Made by a program: the position numbers and the translations under genes | Assembly (NCBI GenBank): GCA_903772945.1 | Contig: CAICTM010000221.1 | Coordinates: 25,505-89,504, forward strand | Direction of reading: 5' to 3' | Length of the DNA stretch: 64,000 nt | Source: Seminavis robusta | Taxonomy: Eukaryota; Bacillariophyta; Bacillariophyceae; Naviculales; Naviculaceae | In this document: positions 1 through 10,008 of the stretch, piece by piece | How the letters are laid out: each line of letters opens with the position of its first letter | How positions within the stretch are numbered: position 1 is the first letter of the stretch | The notes under the pieces: model-generated | What the model was told of the DNA's origin: nothing | Seen by the model: only the letters and a program-made list of their open reading frames with translations | Databases searched by the model: none

Positions 1-1310
1 AACCACAAACCACAACCACAACGCACATATCGAACAAAAAAAGAAGCCCCTCAACCGGCAACACCATGAGAAGCAGTTCTCGTACTGATTGGTCTAGCTA
101 CAGTACCGTAGCTAGCTAGTTCGCAGTGTATTGGTGCTGGCAGTCTGCCAGTTCACCAGAGACCAGACAGGCCTTGGCCCAGGCCTGGGTGCTGGGTGTT
201 GTACTCTAATACAATGTCATGAACAATGCAAACACAAGACTAATTCTAAAATTGAATGGTTCAGGAAGTTTACCTGTACGCGACTACGGTAAACTGGGCA
301 CAGGCGACTTCGGGTCAGTGGGTGACGAGGAGGGAGGACTTAATTAATAAAATTAGAATGTGTGAAGGGAAGAGCGAGTGACAGTCCATCCGTGGTAAAC
401 AGTGCAACATCCCATTATGACCGATGACTGCTTAGAGTTTAGAATGCCTGTTTCCATTATTTGTTTATGTTGCTTCGTTATTTTAAGAATTAAAGACGTC
501 TAACCACGTCTGGAGCTACAAGTAGGTACAGTTTACAGGACGGTACGATGCGACAGGCGACATCACAAGGACTTGAAACACGGAAGCTCGTGCGGGTACT
601 ACATGTAGTACTAGTACGATACCATCATCTCAGGATCAAAGCCCTCGCTTGCTAATCAAGAAATCTTGCATCTTATCGTGCTGTGGATAGATTTGCTGCA
701 TACAATGCTACCACAAGAACATGCTACGAGATTTCAAAATTGTCAGTCCTAGAGCGGCTCTATTGATGGTCAGTTAACTGTTATCCACAGGCAGAGGTTA
801 GGGCGATACTCTCCAAGATTCGATTCAACTTCTCGTCTGACTCATGGGTACCGGCAGCTACCGTAGTATTGTCCAGTCCATGAGAAAGGGCAAGTGAATG
901 GTTGCGGGCGTGAACTGTCCTTCACGATTGCCGGGCGGTTGAGCCGGCCGAATCCTGAGTGGGTGCAACGGGATCAACGATCTCCCATCATTCTACCCGT
1001 TGAGCCGAACTGCCAAGAAGCCCCGTGGGTCAGCGTACAGCAAAACACACCTTGCTTGTAAAACGGTGCAAGAACACCGGTGCAACATAAGCTATTGGTT
1101 CTGGGGGATTCGTCACCCCGATGGAACCCCGTTTTTGCTCCTCTCACCGCCGGTGTCACGGCTGTGTTGAGCGTGGAAAGTCTTGACTGAATCATCGAAT
1201 CGAATCCTTCCTTCGTTGCCTGGTGCGAGGATGCGTTTCACCCTCGCTCTCAACCCTCCCCGCTTGCAAAGGAGAGAGAACAACCAGCAAACAAGACTTT
1301 GACAGCTCTA
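1..1310. other. Intergenic, no gene recognised
   Basis: No ORF here has recognisable protein features. The stretch contains scattered CTAG-rich and short palindromic words, which are common in the spacers of this window. It presumably includes the 3' UTR of the minus-strand GPCR gene that ends at 1311. No tRNA-like or other RNA gene pattern was seen. Confidence 0.5.
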
Positions 1311-4300
1311 CTAAGAGAAATAGTGCATGTCTGTCAGATCCTCGTCGTTGTCACAGAGCTCTTCGAAGAAGATGTCGTCAATCTCACTTGTCTCTTCGCC
1401 ATCCAACTCAAAGCCTTCGTCGCCGACCCCTTGCTCGTTGACGTATTTTGTCCAATTCGTCCGTTGTTCCGCCGTCTCGTCGTTGCCTATCGCAGCAACA
1501 ACGTTTCTGGTGCTCTTTTGAATGCCCTGAAGGTAATCTTGCCAACTCTTTCTGACATTCGTGTTGCGCAGGTCTTTCCCATCCGAGTTTCGGCGTGTCT
1601 CTGTCGGTGATGCTTTTTGCTTTTCGTTCCCGGAGAAGCTGCGGGCTTTTCGCTTTTCTGCCTGATTGTGTTGATTTTCCCTCACCAAAGACTCCCTTTC
1701 GTCCTTGGTATCGCCTCTTTCTTCCCCAGCCTGGCCAGACTTTTCATCTAGTACATCTAGTACACCGTTTCTCCCTTGTCCTTCCTCGTCATCTTCTGAG
1801 TCGGATGGCTCTTCCTCGTGATCTATGATGGTCGCAGACGCTGCTATTGCCATTGGTGGTTCCGTATCGGTAGCAACTGCCGCGGCCTGTTCAAGCAGAG
1901 TTGCCCGTGATACATACGAGTTTCGGAAGTTCCGAAGGCCTTCTTCGAGCAACTCCTTGTGCGACTTTCTTGCTAGTTTTCGCTCTGCATCGGATGCATC
2001 GTCAATCGTTTCGGACGCTGTCGACTTTGTACTGTCCGTCTTACCACTGCCGCTTCGTGGATGTGCCCCCCGGGGCGTTTCTTCGTCATCGATCATTTCT
2101 GCGCAGATATCGCTGGAACCATTCACCTTGTAATTTAGGTTTCTGGTGCTCGAGTTGGCAACCTTTTCGGTTTTGTCCATATCCTCCTGCCCTTCTGGAA
2201 TAATAATGTCTTTAATGTCCACGATTGCACTGGCATTTGCTGTTCGAAAAGAATTGTCCATATCCTTGCTGATATTTGAGAGAGATGATCCCGTCAACCC
2301 CAACGATGACATTTTCGAAGACCGCCGTCGCCTGGCTGTCGTTGTAGTCTTGCTGCCCGATGCCACGGACAAATCTAATTCCATAACAGGATCACATACC
2401 GAAACGGAACCGTTAAGGTTGAGACCGCTTCCGGTGGTACCGGTATTGATCATTGAATACCTGGAAACCGAATCTACCACCGATGACGCCCTTCGCTGCA
2501 CGGCCAACATGGTTTTGAAATAGTCGTCATCGTGATGGTAGAGCATCCACAACTTGGGCGTGAAGTAAATATTGAGTGCCACAAAGACATCGAGGCTGAG
2601 AATCAAACTTCGTAGTGCTTCCAGAGTACTGCGTGAGATGGAGGCGGCCCCATCCACGCTCACCGTCTCTAGCACAAAGGTAATGGATCGAAGCACCACA
2701 AAGACAAACTGCGAGTAAATCATGACTCCCAGCGTATGAGATTCGTTCAAATCTTGTCGTATATTGCGTGTTTGAATGGCAAGAATGGTGGCACACAGCA
2801 ACAGTATCAACTGCCAAATCATGCTGGTATATCGCCAAACGGTATTTTCCGAAGCACAAAAATGCGTGACCGTGACAATGGTTTCCCCATGCTCGGTGAT
2901 TCGATCGGGATGCAGCGTGATATCTTTGGTCCGTTGGGATGGATCCACGGCTGTCCAAATGGACAAGAGCAATACCGCTGCCACACAACACAAGAGCACC
3001 GTCCCGTACAATTGTCGTACTTGCAGCGTGATGCGTTTCATTCTCTTGGCGGCTTGCATCATGCGATGAATGGCTCCGACTTTGACAATTAACGGTACCA
3101 ATTCCAGCGTAAAGCCCAACAAGAGCAGCCACTGTTGTGCCACGCACACTCCATCCCGTGGTTCAACGGCCTTGAACAATGCGGCGAGACTGACCAATAA
3201 CAATCCCAACAAGACAAACGTCAAGAATCCGACTTGAGCAAACATGAGGACGGGTCGATTGCGCCAATAATAGACGGCACACGACACGGCCACGACCCCC
3301 AAAATCACGGTACTGGCCAATCCGACGGCAATCCCATGCAGCACGGGTGTATCCTGATTGTATCGTTCTTGTTGCAAGACGCGAGGATACGTTCGTGGGA
3401 TCCATGTTTGGAACGTGTCGACATTGGCGGCCATCCATTCGCAGACGGCCTCGCGAGGATCGTAATTCCACTGGTCGACTCCCTTTAATTCCCACGCCTC
3501 TAGCATATCTCCCAATTGCAATTCGGTAATGGAGAGTGCCTGGAGAACCCCGTAGGCGGGACTTTGAAATGCTCGTCCGTATTTGGCAATGTTGGGATCA
3601 CCAACATTTATAGTCATTGTTGTCATTGTGTCATCACTGGACGATTCATTCTGATTGTTATTGTCGAGTTGTGGCATTCGCCCTTGCAGATACGGATACA
3701 GATTGGCAATGATCAATTTCCACAAGGAATGGGCTTCCGGATCACACGCCCCGACAGCATCGGCTCGTCGTTCGGTACTGTTGGCAGAACACCGTTGGGC
3801 CGGTGTCACTCGATGCGTGACACATTCCTGTTGCGGCGGTGGCAATTGGACCGCTTGCATTTCCGCATCCGTCCCCAAATAACGTTGATAAGTAGGATCG
3901 GGATACCACCAATAAAAGAGCAGTGCCGATTGGGTGGCATTGGCCGCGGCCCAAATATCGAGCAATTGTCCATAGGAATAGGCATGATTGGGTTCGAGCG
4001 AACCTTTCGACGCCACGGCAATATCTAAATGATACGCTTGCGGTGTGACAAAGGTAGTCCATTCGCACGGGACATCGGCAATGTGTCCGTGACACGTCGT
4101 CGGATGCAAGTCGCAATCGTTTTCTTCGGTATATCGAAAGTAACCTTGATAAATACCTCCCGGTACAAAATATTTGTCGGCTTCTGCTTCATCGAGTGGT
4201 GGTCGACTGGCAAATAACGTTTCAATGGTACAATTGTGGGGAACAATCTCGCGACAGTAGTGTCCAAACGTGGTGGGGGTATAAAAGGTAGATGCGACTT

Positions 4301-5387
4301 TCCGGCGATGAAAGTCTCCGGCAATGCCCAACCAATGAGTGAGACTGGGATCGCGCTTTGCCACGAATTTGGGCAGGAACCAACTGAGTTTGCCGACCGC
4401 GCCCGTGCCTTCCGGAGGTTCCAAAACACTCGCAGCAGTCAATTCGGCCACAGTCGGGGCATGCCCACTCCAGACTTCGGTAATGACATGGGCGCAACTC
4501 TGGTAGAGTGTGGCATTGTCCGTCTGCCGCCATTGCCGCGGACAAGTGGCACCTAGCAAGACGGTATTGGCCCGTTGGAGGGCATCAAAATCATATCCCA
4601 AAGCTCCATAACTGAAACTCATGGCAGGATCGTAAAAATTCAATTGTCGATTGGGGCCACTCGATTCGATCGTGGCCGGCACTTGTGCCAATTCACTCAA
4701 GACAATTTGTAGAATCCACGATGTGAACATGGCCGATTCCCAATTTTGACTGAGGATTCGAATTTCCGAATAACCAAAGGGCGATATCTGACAATGGGTG
4801 TCATCGTACACCCATTCTTGTGTTTCCTCCGAAAAGATCATATCTTCGGAATTGCAGGTCCGTTTGGAAGGAAATCGGTCTGTGCCTAGATAGTGTCGCA
4901 GACATCCCTCTTGAAACGGATTGGTACAATAGCCATCGACGCAATCAGTACTACTGCCCGGTTGTTGCAAGATGGCAACACACTGCTCGGTGGTGTTGCA
5001 CGCCACACTGGCATGGCTCTCGCCCATGAGGAGCGAGAACCACAACACTATCCAGACTGGCAACAAGAGAAGGTAGTTCCGTCTTTTTCCACAGTGTCTG
5101 GCACTGCTATAGGATGAGTTGGTCGTTCTCCATGGAGACTGACGAGGAGAGCACTCATCATCAATCATACAGTTGTGTGCTGTAGCTTGTCGTCTTGGCA
5201 TGGAATGGCTCTGGTGGTTGTATGTTGTGTAGGCTTCTCGTTGATGCAGATCCCTGCCCCAACGTTCCCTGTACATGGTGAACAGCACCCCTTCTCCACC
5301 ACCTAAGCTATCCCCTGTCATTTCACTTCGAGACCTCTTGCGTCGTCCTTGCGGCATCATCGTGTCCTCTTCTGCTTCTTGTATCAT
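1311..5387 (-). CDS. Class C (GABA-B-like) G-protein coupled receptor
   Basis: Predicted 1358-residue receptor in a single exon. Seen: about 100 polar, basic residues, then a hydrophobic segment (about 105-125) that could be a signal peptide or anchor. Next is a Cys-containing ectodomain (about 126-678) with several N-x-S/T sites, then seven hydrophobic helices (about 683-950), then a tail of about 400 residues rich in Ser, Thr, Asp and Glu. The spacing of the helix block and its WxxxDP-like region resemble the 7tm_3 family of GABA-B and glutamate receptors (established family knowledge). The ectodomain contains stretches such as LLFYWWYPDP that recall type 2 periplasmic-binding (OpuAC-like) folds; this is inference. 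The annotated start gives an unusually long N-terminus. Met63 (MPRRQA) would place the hydrophobic segment nearer the start and is a plausible alternative. The ligand is unknown. Confidence is high for a class C GPCR and low for the ectodomain assignment. Confidence 0.82.
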   Translation of the reverse strand: MIQEAEEDTMMPQGRRKRSRSEMTGDSLGGGEGVLFTMYRERWGRDLHQREAYTTYNHQSHSMPRRQATAHNCMIDDECSPRQSPWRTTNSSYSSARHCGKRRNYLLLLPVWIVLWFSLLMGESHASVACNTTEQCVAILQQPGSSTDCVDGYCTNPFQEGCLRHYLGTDRFPSKRTCNSEDMIFSEETQEWVYDDTHCQISPFGYSEIRILSQNWESAMFTSWILQIVLSELAQVPATIESSGPNRQLNFYDPAMSFSYGALGYDFDALQRANTVLLGATCPRQWRQTDNATLYQSCAHVITEVWSGHAPTVAELTAASVLEPPEGTGAVGKLSWFLPKFVAKRDPSLTHWLGIAGDFHRRKVASTFYTPTTFGHYCREIVPHNCTIETLFASRPPLDEAEADKYFVPGGIYQGYFRYTEENDCDLHPTTCHGHIADVPCEWTTFVTPQAYHLDIAVASKGSLEPNHAYSYGQLLDIWAAANATQSALLFYWWYPDPTYQRYLGTDAEMQAVQLPPPQQECVTHRVTPAQRCSANSTERRADAVGACDPEAHSLWKLIIANLYPYLQGRMPQLDNNNQNESSSDDTMTTMTINVGDPNIAKYGRAFQSPAYGVLQALSITELQLGDMLEAWELKGVDQWNYDPREAVCEWMAANVDTFQTWIPRTYPRVLQQERYNQDTPVLHGIAVGLASTVILGVVAVSCAVYYWRNRPVLMFAQVGFLTFVLLGLLLVSLAALFKAVEPRDGVCVAQQWLLLLGFTLELVPLIVKVGAIHRMMQAAKRMKRITLQVRQLYGTVLLCCVAAVLLLSIWTAVDPSQRTKDITLHPDRITEHGETIVTVTHFCASENTVWRYTSMIWQLILLLCATILAIQTRNIRQDLNESHTLGVMIYSQFVFVVLRSITFVLETVSVDGAASISRSTLEALRSLILSLDVFVALNIYFTPKLWMLYHHDDDYFKTMLAVQRRASSVVDSVSRYSMINTGTTGSGLNLNGSVSVCDPVMELDLSVASGSKTTTTARRRRSSKMSSLGLTGSSLSNISKDMDNSFRTANASAIVDIKDIIIPEGQEDMDKTEKVANSSTRNLNYKVNGSSDICAEMIDDEETPRGAHPRSGSGKTDSTKSTASETIDDASDAERKLARKSHKELLEEGLRNFRNSYVSRATLLEQAAAVATDTEPPMAIAASATIIDHEEEPSDSEDDEEGQGRNGVLDVLDEKSGQAGEERGDTKDERESLVRENQHNQAEKRKARSFSGNEKQKASPTETRRNSDGKDLRNTNVRKSWQDYLQGIQKSTRNVVAAIGNDETAEQRTNWTKYVNEQGVGDEGFELDGEETSEIDDIFFEELCDNDEDLTDMHYFS

Positions 5388-6641
5388 TGTGAGTATTATG
5401 ACGCTAGCTAGCTAGCTAGACTAGCTAGAAACCAGAACCGATGTTTCCCTGGACAAGCCACCGTGCAGGTAGACAGTGCAATGGATGGTGTAAGAACTGG
5501 ACTCCAAAAGCTACCGTACTCCAAAACTGGTCTCGCATCTCGCATCGCTGCAAACTGGTTTCCGCCAGTGCTCAACAGTAGGGGGGAGCACACGGTACTT
5601 CAAGGATTAATGTCAATGGAATGAGACAACTAAAGTGATAACAATAACGGAAGACGTTTGTATCCTATTTGCTCAATTCGTTCGAATGACGTCTTGCTAC
5701 TGTGGAACTAGCTACTAGTAGGAAATATTGATTTAAATCATTATTTCTACAAGAACCCAGCCAAAATTGTTCTCTTTTGTTCTCTGGGGGAAGGGCGAAA
5801 GTCCTAAAGAAGTTCAGACTTCACACTCCTCACTCTTACGTAAGATAAAAGGGCTCAAGATACCGAGCAAATAATGTACAGTACATGAAGTTCAATAATG
5901 GTCTAAAAAATCAACTTTATCAGAATTGTAGAGTACCAACTTCTCCAATCCTAAGCTAATAGAATACTACAACTACTGTACTATGTGGGGCGTGAGGGCA
6001 GCTACTAGCTAGTAGTTGCCACTACCTTCCACATCACCATCCATATCTCCACAGCATCTTTGATTTCATCAATTCTAAATTTGCCTTTTGCACCTTTGCC
6101 TTCTTGGGCTTGCTTTGGTGAATCAATCAAATCCTCACTGTCCGATGGCATGGTTAGCTAGTACGGTATACCGTAGTACGGTAGGGTATGTGACAATAGC
6201 TGCAAGCTATAGATAGTGGCTATAAGATATATAAGAAAGATACTGAGACTTGCTGAATGATTGAATCCTTTTTTTTTTAACTAGATGTTCCATTACCCCA
6301 ACCGGTACGTATCTTATAATGGGGTGAACGGGTACGGTACCGTAGTCTACTATTGAACGGGTGTTCCCATTCAATGTTGTCAATGATTGACAGAGCAAGT
6401 GTGGGTCCTCAGTCCACGTCACGGTTGTCCAGAGTTTTTTTCTCTGCTCAGCCGCCGGTCCCTTTTCAGTATGTACGATGTAGACCATGACCACATCCTG
6501 CATGAAAGCTGAATGGGATGCCTAATAAGCCATTGGGATGAGTGATCTGTACTGTATCATAACATCAGCACCCCATAACGTCAAGTCAAGTCAAGCACTT
6601 GTATCTCTGCATAAAGTTATATATTTTATGCATTATCCACA
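5388..6641. other. Intergenic spacer between divergent genes
   Basis: This spacer lies between the minus-strand GPCR gene and the plus-strand membrane protein gene, so it should hold both 5' regions. It starts with a CTAG repeat (about 5403-5428) and contains AT-rich DNA around 5700-5950. The only ORF of note is a 48-codon minus-strand frame at 6005-6151, listed separately. No promoter motif could be assigned with confidence. Confidence 0.5.
6005..6151 (-). CDS. Possible short ORF, 48 aa, unrecognised
   Basis: A minus-strand ATG-to-TAG frame of 48 codons. It starts MPSDSEDLID, has a Lys/Gly-rich centre and ends in a hydrophobic, Trp-containing stretch (EIWMVMWKVV). The acidic and then basic composition looks more protein-like than neighbouring random frames, but no family is recognised. 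It could be an exon remnant, part of a transposon protein, or chance. It lies in the spacer between two divergent genes. Confidence 0.15.
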   Translation of the reverse strand: MPSDSEDLIDSPKQAQEGKGAKGKFRIDEIKDAVEIWMVMWKVVATTS

Positions 6642-8177
6642 ATGAACGGCAACTCTCCAACTACCAGAAGAGGTGTAGTCCCAACCAATAATAATAATGG
6701 CCATGCTACCACCGATGCCTCTCCAACACTCTATAGAAAAAACACACGGACTCCTTCTCCCAAACCCAAACAACGACAATCTTCTCTCTTCATAAATAAT
6801 TGCATTTCCAGAATGAAGATTCATCAACCAGTCGATGCCTGTATCAACAATAACAATAATGATCCCACGTCATCCCGGATACGACGACTGCTGGAACCCA
6901 TGGCCATGTCACTGGTGACGGTAATACTCTTGTTCCACTGGCAATTCTTTACGGAAAATCCCGCTGCTACTCAAGCGGCGGCTGTATTGGATGTTCCACC
7001 CGTATCCTTGCCACTAGTTGTCAAACGACGATTTCCCCACGATCCTCCCCCTTACGATTATCATGCCAAGCTACCCAAAGATACGGCCGTGCCCATTTTC
7101 TTTCATGTCTATCTCCCCCACGACTCTAAAAAGAGAGGCAAAGCACTTCGAATCGTTACCGAACAACTGGATGCTCTCCAACAGTCAGAAGCACCCCAAT
7201 TGACACGGGTCACCATTTTCTATCAAACCATTGGTAAACTGACTTCGTCCCTCAATTCGGCTGTCATTCAAGCCTTGTGCAAAGAACGCAATTTCAAATG
7301 CCGGCATTTGGGACAGTACGACGATGGACGCGAAGAATTGACGCTCCATCACGTGCAACAATTTTGTCACGCCGACGCTACCAACAACAACAACAATGCC
7401 CTCGTTACAAATACAACACGCCGCGTCATGTACATTCACAACAAGGGCAGTCATCACACTTCTGCAATCAACGATCGATGGCGGAATAAAATGATGGCCG
7501 CCATGACACACGAAAAATGTTTGGCGCCGCCCATGGAAGTCTGTACGCTCTGTTCTTTGTTTTTGACAGCCGAACGAGGCATTTTTGTGGCGGGCAATTT
7601 TTGGATTGCCCGGTGCGATTATTTGACGCAATTATTGCCACCGTTGCAATTTGAAGGACACATGGAACACGTCGTCAAGGATGCGCTGTATATGCAATTG
7701 GAATCCCGCATAAATATGGGCATGCACAAACAATGGCCGCCATCGTTTGGAACGGGACGATTTGCCGCCGAATATTGGTCCGGCAGTCATCCTACGGTGA
7801 TACCGTGCGATTTTAGTTTAACCTTTCGACCACAACCCATTCATGCCGACAATACACTTGATTTTTTGGCGTGGGTCAATAATACCAGCCCGAAAGTTGT
7901 AGCCAAACCATTGCGATGGACCATGGCACCCAAACATCCCATTAAAATTCCACAAGCGTCCATTCGCGAAAATGAACAAGTGCGATTGTTGGAGTATTTT
8001 CTATTGCCCGGCAATATACTGCGATGGTATGCCCTGTACAATACCGTGCCGGGAGAGTTTTCCTGGGTCTGGGCGTGGTTTCCCGATGGACGCAAATGGA
8101 GGAATGCCATTCGCAAACACGGGAAAAATGCCGTGGCAGAAATGACCAAGGGACTCGAAAAGGAGGGATATACGTAG
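6642..8177 (+). CDS. Type II membrane protein, glycosyltransferase-like
   Basis: A 511-residue single-exon gene. Seen: an Asn/Thr-rich cytoplasmic-type N-terminus, one hydrophobic segment at about residues 85-103 (AMSLVTVILLFHWQFF) and a lumenal-type C-terminal domain. The domain carries the motifs MYIHNKGSHH (about 264-273), CTLCSLF and GNFWIARCDYL (about 319-329). This type II topology is typical of Golgi enzymes. In my recollection, the YIHNKGSHH and GNFW-ARCDY motifs recur in uncharacterised stramenopile proteins that look like nucleotide-sugar transferases; the enzyme call is inference. The Asn runs in the N-terminal half come from AAC/AAT triplet repeats. The ATG at 6642 opens the frame and leaves the single anchor intact. 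It could also be a non-catalytic Golgi protein. Confidence 0.75.
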   Translation: MNGNSPTTRRGVVPTNNNNGHATTDASPTLYRKNTRTPSPKPKQRQSSLFINNCISRMKIHQPVDACINNNNNDPTSSRIRRLLEPMAMSLVTVILLFHWQFFTENPAATQAAAVLDVPPVSLPLVVKRRFPHDPPPYDYHAKLPKDTAVPIFFHVYLPHDSKKRGKALRIVTEQLDALQQSEAPQLTRVTIFYQTIGKLTSSLNSAVIQALCKERNFKCRHLGQYDDGREELTLHHVQQFCHADATNNNNNALVTNTTRRVMYIHNKGSHHTSAINDRWRNKMMAAMTHEKCLAPPMEVCTLCSLFLTAERGIFVAGNFWIARCDYLTQLLPPLQFEGHMEHVVKDALYMQLESRINMGMHKQWPPSFGTGRFAAEYWSGSHPTVIPCDFSLTFRPQPIHADNTLDFLAWVNNTSPKVVAKPLRWTMAPKHPIKIPQASIRENEQVRLLEYFLLPGNILRWYALYNTVPGEFSWVWAWFPDGRKWRNAIRKHGKNAVAEMTKGLEKEGYT

Positions 8178-8795
8178 AATGCTTGATATGATTGCTATGC
8201 TTGCAATCCATCATTGCAATGATCCATCCATCGACATAGGTAGTTTTGTTTGCAATGCTTGCAATGAATGGATCGAATCCATCTTCAAAGCTACTTTTTG
8301 CGACCTAGCTAGTTATTCTAGCTCTAGACCAGTTGGGCGTTTCTCCTGCAACAGCGACACGTATCATAGTAGAAAACGCAGTGTTGACTACTAGCTAGCT
8401 ACGTAGGTAGAGAAAGTGATGATGAAAACTTGGCCTTTGCGGAGCGAAAATCTGGATTGTGGAGGCAGCGAGGGTCGAGGGTTGAGGGTTGGGTGATTGA
8501 TTCGATTCCGTTCCCCCTCCCTCCGAGATTGTTGGGGTCCGGTGTCCGGTTCGCTCGCTCACGGTAAAACTGAGAAAAAGACTTATTTTAGAAATTAATA
8601 ATTGGAGAAACATCAGAATTACCAGAATCTGCTGAAATCAAAAAACCTTTCTGAAAAGCGTTAGGGTTTTGGCAGCTGGCAGCAACACCGCCGAGGCAAC
8701 GTCCAAACACCGTGTTGCAGCTGTTGGTTGCAGTGCAGTAACTCAACAAACTTGAACCCAAGAGGTGGCTATAGTTAGTTATTCAGTTCAATCCA
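8178..8795. other. Intergenic, CAF1 upstream region
   Basis: This spacer separates the membrane protein gene from the CAF1 gene. Near 8200-8280 there are repeated short words (GCTTGCAAT, ATGGATCGAATCCAT) that could form small hairpins. A CTAG-rich stretch lies at about 8390-8400. No ORF worth calling was found. Confidence 0.5.
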
Positions 8796-10008
8796 ATGGC
8801 AATGGCAGCTCCATTGACCAAGTCTCCACTCTCCACGGAGTCACCGCCGTTCGATCCGCAGCGAGGTGCTCTTTTGGGGTCTCCTTCGGGTGGCTACAAA
8901 CCTGCAAGTCGATCTCGGTCCAACTCACCGCACATGGGGCGGTCCACATCTCCACATCCAACTGGTAGTGGTAGTGGTCCCAGTGGAAACGCGCAATCGA
9001 ATGCTCTTCCCAAGTACACGTTCCAGTACCAAGGGTGAGCAATAATTCTCATGGATGCCTTATTGGCATCTCCTCTGTCTTTCCTGTATGATATCATTTG
9101 GTTCGATCAACTCATTTTCTCTTTCTATCCTCAGCGAGACTCTGGAAATTAGAAACGTGTGGGCCGAAAATGTTCGGGAAGAAATGGCAGTGATTCGATC
9201 AGTCATTGAAAAATATCCTTATGTGGCCATGGACACGGAATTTCCAGGTGTGGTGGCAAAACCCGTCACAGAAGCTTACACGTCCGACTACCAATACAAG
9301 GCGCTCAAAGTCAATGTTGACTTGCTAAAAATCATCCAGTTGGGATTGAGCTTTGCCGATGAGAATGGAAATTTTTGTCCAGGATGTCCCTGTTGGCAGT
9401 TCAATTTCAAATTCAATCTTCATGGCGACATGTTTGCGCAGGACTCGATTGATCTACTCATCAAATCTGGAATTTCCTTTGAAGATCACGCCACTCGGGG
9501 CATTGATCCATTGGTTTTTGGAGAACTCCTAATGGTGTCAGGTCTAGTGTTGGATGATCGTGTCAAATGGGTCTCATTCCACTCTGGGTATGACTATGGC
9601 TATTTTTTGAAGCTTCTGACCACCATAGACCTTCCAGTCGACCAAAAGGCATTCTTTGAGTACCTCAAGATTTACTTTCCCTGTATTTATGACATCAAGT
9701 ACATGACAAGTCTCCTGGATGGGCATCGTTTTCACGGAGGTCTTCAACGTATTGCGGATGAGCTCGGATGCCAGCGACTCGGAGCAGAGCATCAAGCTGG
9801 CAGTGACTCCCTCTTGACCATGGCGGCATACTTTGCTCTGGCAAAAGCCAAATTCACTAACAGTGATGGACAGATTGATGATACGAAGTATATCAATGAA
9901 TTGTTTGGGTACGGGAACAATCACACGGTGCGAAAAGGTGGCGGCCCTTCTGCAGCTATGAGGGAGGTTTCTGCTGGCAGCATTTCCAACAGTGGCAGCG
10001 ATATGTAA
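8796..10008 (+). CDS. CAF1: CCR4-NOT deadenylase subunit CAF1/CNOT7 (POP2)
   Basis: Poly(A)-specific 3'-5' exonuclease of the CCR4-NOT complex, which shortens mRNA tails in the cytoplasm (family knowledge). I join exons 8796-9034 and 9135-10008 across a 100-bp intron (GTGAGC...TCAG), giving 370 residues. Residues 1-75 are a Ser/Pro-rich tail absent from animal CNOT7; the RNase D-like domain then follows, starting near NVWAENVREEM. All DEDDh catalytic residues are visible: Asp113 and Glu115 in MDTEFPG, Asp233 in FHSGYDYGY, Asp304 in HQAGSDSLLT, with His299. The length after the tail matches the family. Met1 and Met3 are both possible starts. Confidence is very high. Confidence 0.95.
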
